DNA of 64,000 nucleotides from NCBI GenBank assembly GCA_023439125.1, contig JAEXOU010000012.1, positions 62,001 to 126,000 on the forward strand, written 5' to 3'. Of the stretch, positions 62,166 through 64,000 are shown one piece after another (the stretch's first letter is position 1; the number at the start of each line of letters is the position of its first letter). The DNA comes from Bacillota bacterium (lineage in GTDB: Bacteria; Bacillota; Clostridia; Lachnospirales; Lachnospiraceae). A program made the position numbers and the translations under genes. Below the pieces are notes generated by a model. It ran no database searches, was not told the origin of the DNA, and saw only the letters and a list, made by a program, of their open reading frames with translations.

Positions 62166-63086
62166 TTATTGCCTTAATTTATTTGATTTGATAAAATCCA
62201 AACACAGATCCGCTCTTTTTTTACTGATTCTGTCGGCCCAATCACGATTATTCTTTCCTTTTTTGCTAAAGTAAATTCCATCTGAAAACTCCCAATGAGA
62301 TACTTTTCTAAACTTTTCTACCGTAACGTTTACACAACCTATTTGCTCTATTTTCCGATTTGCCTTATAATTCAGGAAACTACGCAGTACAAGGATCGGT
62401 TTTTCCTTAAAAACAGGATCCAGATCAACAAAAAGACCTCCATCAAGATTAATTGCATCAATTACATACTTGTTCTGCAAAGCCATGGCCACACTGCAGC
62501 ATCCTCCAAAGGACACTCCCATCAGATGTACCCCAGATGACACATCAAGTCTACCCCGGAAGACAGAATCTATCTCACAATTTTCTATTGCATAGATATA
62601 ATCGATCGCACAGCTTATATCCTCTTTCCACAAATTTCCCAGATTGTTGAGATTGTGCTCATCGAAGCTATTTTCAACTGTGCTACTAAAGATTTGACCG
62701 TTTGTATAAGTAACAGCTCCCGATCCAAACGGATGTCCCACGCTTACTACCACATATCCTTCGGATGCAATATCCGCGCAAAGGACCGTGCTTTCCATCT
62801 GAAATCCCATAAGTCCGTGATTATAAATCACTACTGGATATTTATCATTCTTTGGATTAAGCTGTCCATCAGCAAAACAATAAGTGTCTACTCCGTTATC
62901 TGTATATTGTCCAAGTGATGCATTTTTCTGATATTCGGCATCCATATACGGACATGCTTTATTACCGTTAACAGACGGGTAGAAAATCATAAGCGATAAT
63001 TTTCTTTTATATTCATTTGTGCCAATGTAATCGGTATCAATTTTACAAATGCTGACTTGATACAAGCCACTTGGTTTTCTCAACAT
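62166..63086 (-). CDS. Alpha/beta hydrolase, PAF-acetylhydrolase-like
   Basis: 306 residues. Nucleophile elbow HLMGVSFGGCC (GxSxG, about residue 193), oxyanion segment YNHGLMGFQMES, acid in INLDGGLFVD, and probable catalytic His in KVSHWEFSDG: the layout of bacterial platelet-activating-factor acetylhydrolase-like and dienelactone-hydrolase-like enzymes. No signal peptide. Start behind AGAAAGAG. Substrate unknown. Adjacent MarR regulator and MATE pump suggest a stress/efflux neighbourhood. Confidence 0.82.
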   Translation of the reverse strand: MLRKPSGLYQVSICKIDTDYIGTNEYKRKLSLMIFYPSVNGNKACPYMDAEYQKNASLGQYTDNGVDTYCFADGQLNPKNDKYPVVIYNHGLMGFQMESTVLCADIASEGYVVVSVGHPFGSGAVTYTNGQIFSSTVENSFDEHNLNNLGNLWKEDISCAIDYIYAIENCEIDSVFRGRLDVSSGVHLMGVSFGGCCSVAMALQNKYVIDAINLDGGLFVDLDPVFKEKPILVLRSFLNYKANRKIEQIGCVNVTVEKFRKVSHWEFSDGIYFSKKGKNNRDWADRISKKRADLCLDFIKSNKLRQ

Positions 63087-63136
63087 GATTTATTCTCTTT
63101 CTAGCCGATTGCCTATCGGCTGTTTCCTCTTTATGG

Positions 63137-63583
63137 TTATGGTAATTCATCCAGTTCCTTTTCAAACGCTTTTAGAAATTCCACCAAAGAATGTAGTTGC
63201 CCTTCTGGAATATCACTCATAAAAGCAGCAAATTTTACACCTATGGTTTCGTGTTTCTTGCGATGTTCGGTACGGGCCCACTGTCCCTTCTCTGTTAGAT
63301 ACAGACTCACCGCAGAATCTGAATCTGGAGATATTCTTTTCTCCACAAGGCCTTTATCCACAAGTTTGTAAATCATCTGGGAAGCAGCTCCCTTAGTGAT
63401 TCCTCTGATTTTAGCAACCTGTGTCACATTGATACCTTCCTGATCCCCAACAATCACAATGGTGTGAATCTCCGCTTGAGTCAATATAAGATTATCACCA
63501 TACGGTTGCGGTATCTTTTCATATTGAATATATTTGTGGAGCGTACGTTCCATCAACCATGCAATCTCTTTGTAATCCTTCAT
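63137..63583 (-). CDS. MarR-family transcriptional regulator
   Basis: 148 residues: NLILTQAEIHTIVIVGDQEG, VTQVAKIRGITKGAASQMIY (recognition helix), KGLVEKRISPDSDSAVSLYL (wing). Typical repressor of efflux or stress genes responding to aromatic compounds. ATG at 63583 has AGAGGTG; a 19-codon longer frame would run into the operator-like repeats. It probably controls the neighbouring MATE pump or hydrolase and itself. Confidence 0.87.
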   Translation of the reverse strand: MKDYKEIAWLMERTLHKYIQYEKIPQPYGDNLILTQAEIHTIVIVGDQEGINVTQVAKIRGITKGAASQMIYKLVDKGLVEKRISPDSDSAVSLYLTEKGQWARTEHRKKHETIGVKFAAFMSDIPEGQLHSLVEFLKAFEKELDELP

Positions 63584-63596
63584 CCAAACACCTCTA

Positions 63597-63655
63597 TAGC
63601 TACTATACAGTTTAGTTACTATACTCTTTGTATCATGCAATTAATCTTTTGTCAA
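63597..63655 (-). promoter_or_regulatory. Promoter and direct-repeat operator candidate of the MarR gene
   Basis: Minus strand TTGACA (63650-63655), 17-bp spacer, TACAAA (63627-63632). Downstream, TATAGTAACTA (63613-63623) and TATAGTAGCTA (63597-63607) repeat with a 16-bp period, each nearly palindromic (TAGTnnCTA), placed where MarR binding would block transcription. Confidence 0.6.
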
Positions 63656-63663
63656 CAATTAGA

Positions 63664-64000
63664 TTACAAAGCTCGTTCATGACTTTCCTTCTTTACAAAT
63701 GCAATTCGCAACAGCATTCCAGCAAGCCATCCTAGAGGTGTAGCAAGCCAAATTCCCACCACCCCGACAAGATGCGATAAAAGGAATGCTAGTGGAACTT
63801 GGAAAACGCAAAAGGATACCACAGAACCAACAAGCGACAAACTGCTTTTTCCCATACCGATCAATATTCCATTAAGGCACTGCATCACTCCAAAAAATAA
63901 GAAAAAGGTACTGATAATTCTCAGATAACGAACACCCTCGGTGCGCACTGCCCCCTTACACCCAAACACATTCAGCAAAGCATCGGATGTCATGAACAGA
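63664..64000 (-). CDS. MATE-family efflux transporter, C-terminal part (runs off window)
   Basis: About 112 C-terminal residues of a 12-helix multidrug and toxin extrusion pump. Three hydrophobic segments are visible (YLRIISTFFLFFGVMQCLNG, VSFCVFQVPLAFLLSHLVGV, GIWLATPLGWLAGMLLRIAF), with the MATE repeat pattern LNGILIGMGKSSLSLVGSVV. The frame is open to position 64000, so the start lies outside. Upstream neighbour of the MarR gene. Confidence 0.85.
   Translation of the reverse strand, partial: LFMTSDALLNVFGCKGAVRTEGVRYLRIISTFFLFFGVMQCLNGILIGMGKSSLSLVGSVVSFCVFQVPLAFLLSHLVGVVGIWLATPLGWLAGMLLRIAFVKKESHERAL

Noticed and set aside
1..64000. tRNA, rRNA, prophage or insertion-sequence genes
   Set aside because: No cloverleaf, rRNA-like sequence, transposase, integrase or phage structural motif was recognised on either strand.

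Overview
The window looks like a chromosomal segment of a low-GC anaerobic Firmicute of the Lachnospiraceae, most like the plant-fibre fermenter Clostridium (Lachnoclostridium) phytofermentans or a close relative. This assignment is inference, based on AT-rich sequence, strong AGGAGG ribosome sites, a second parE/parC pair, a stand-alone second RsmH, and cytoplasmic GH10/GH120/GH31 enzymes. No rRNA, tRNA, CRISPR array, phage or transposase gene was seen. Most genes lie on the minus strand.

Layout. 1-376: start of lysA. 460-7430: a minus-strand teichoic-acid/surface-glycan operon (fused GT2-TagF-like protein, pyruvyl transferase, GT2, TagD, second TagF-like protein). 7816-12011: topoisomerase IV-type parE-parC. 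12646-15251: T-box-controlled ilvB-ilvH. 15376-20278: thioesterase, secreted M23 peptidase, membrane-anchored trigger-factor-like PPIase, dicarboxylate symporter. 20371-24890: an XRE/PLDc_N/ABC operon like Bacillus yxlEFG, and a pair of conserved unknown proteins. 25092-35764: rsmH, then GH31, a sugar isomerase-like protein, an FMN dehydrogenase, an HD phosphohydrolase, GH10 xylanase and GH120 beta-xylosidase. 35919-42621: ABC and MFS exporters, including an ABC ATPase with a one-base frameshift and an MFS gene behind a 12-codon leader peptide. 43034-45529: an ArsR-controlled plus-strand operon (permease, cysteine-rich thioredoxin, C_GCAxxG_C_C protein).

46251-54881 is the most novel region. 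Seven tightly packed or overlapping minus-strand genes encode four cobalamin-binding radical SAM enzymes, a GH3-type acyl-adenylating enzyme and two GNAT-like proteins, reading as one uncharacterised biosynthetic operon. A class III aminotransferase lies close by, behind an opposite-strand DUF4177 gene. 56812-64000 is accessory: GNATs, a tautomerase, XRE and MarR regulators, a ParS/MbcA-like small protein, an AraC-ferredoxin chimera with a GC shift, a PAF-acetylhydrolase-like enzyme and the end of a MATE exporter.

Two unrelated families of large intergenic palindromes occur. Family 1 is at 1660-1953 and 30193-30330, just after minus-strand stop codons. Family 2 is at 12026-12190 and 15924-16083, between convergent genes; it has a conserved core of about 70 bp nested inside arms that are self-complementary but unrelated between copies.
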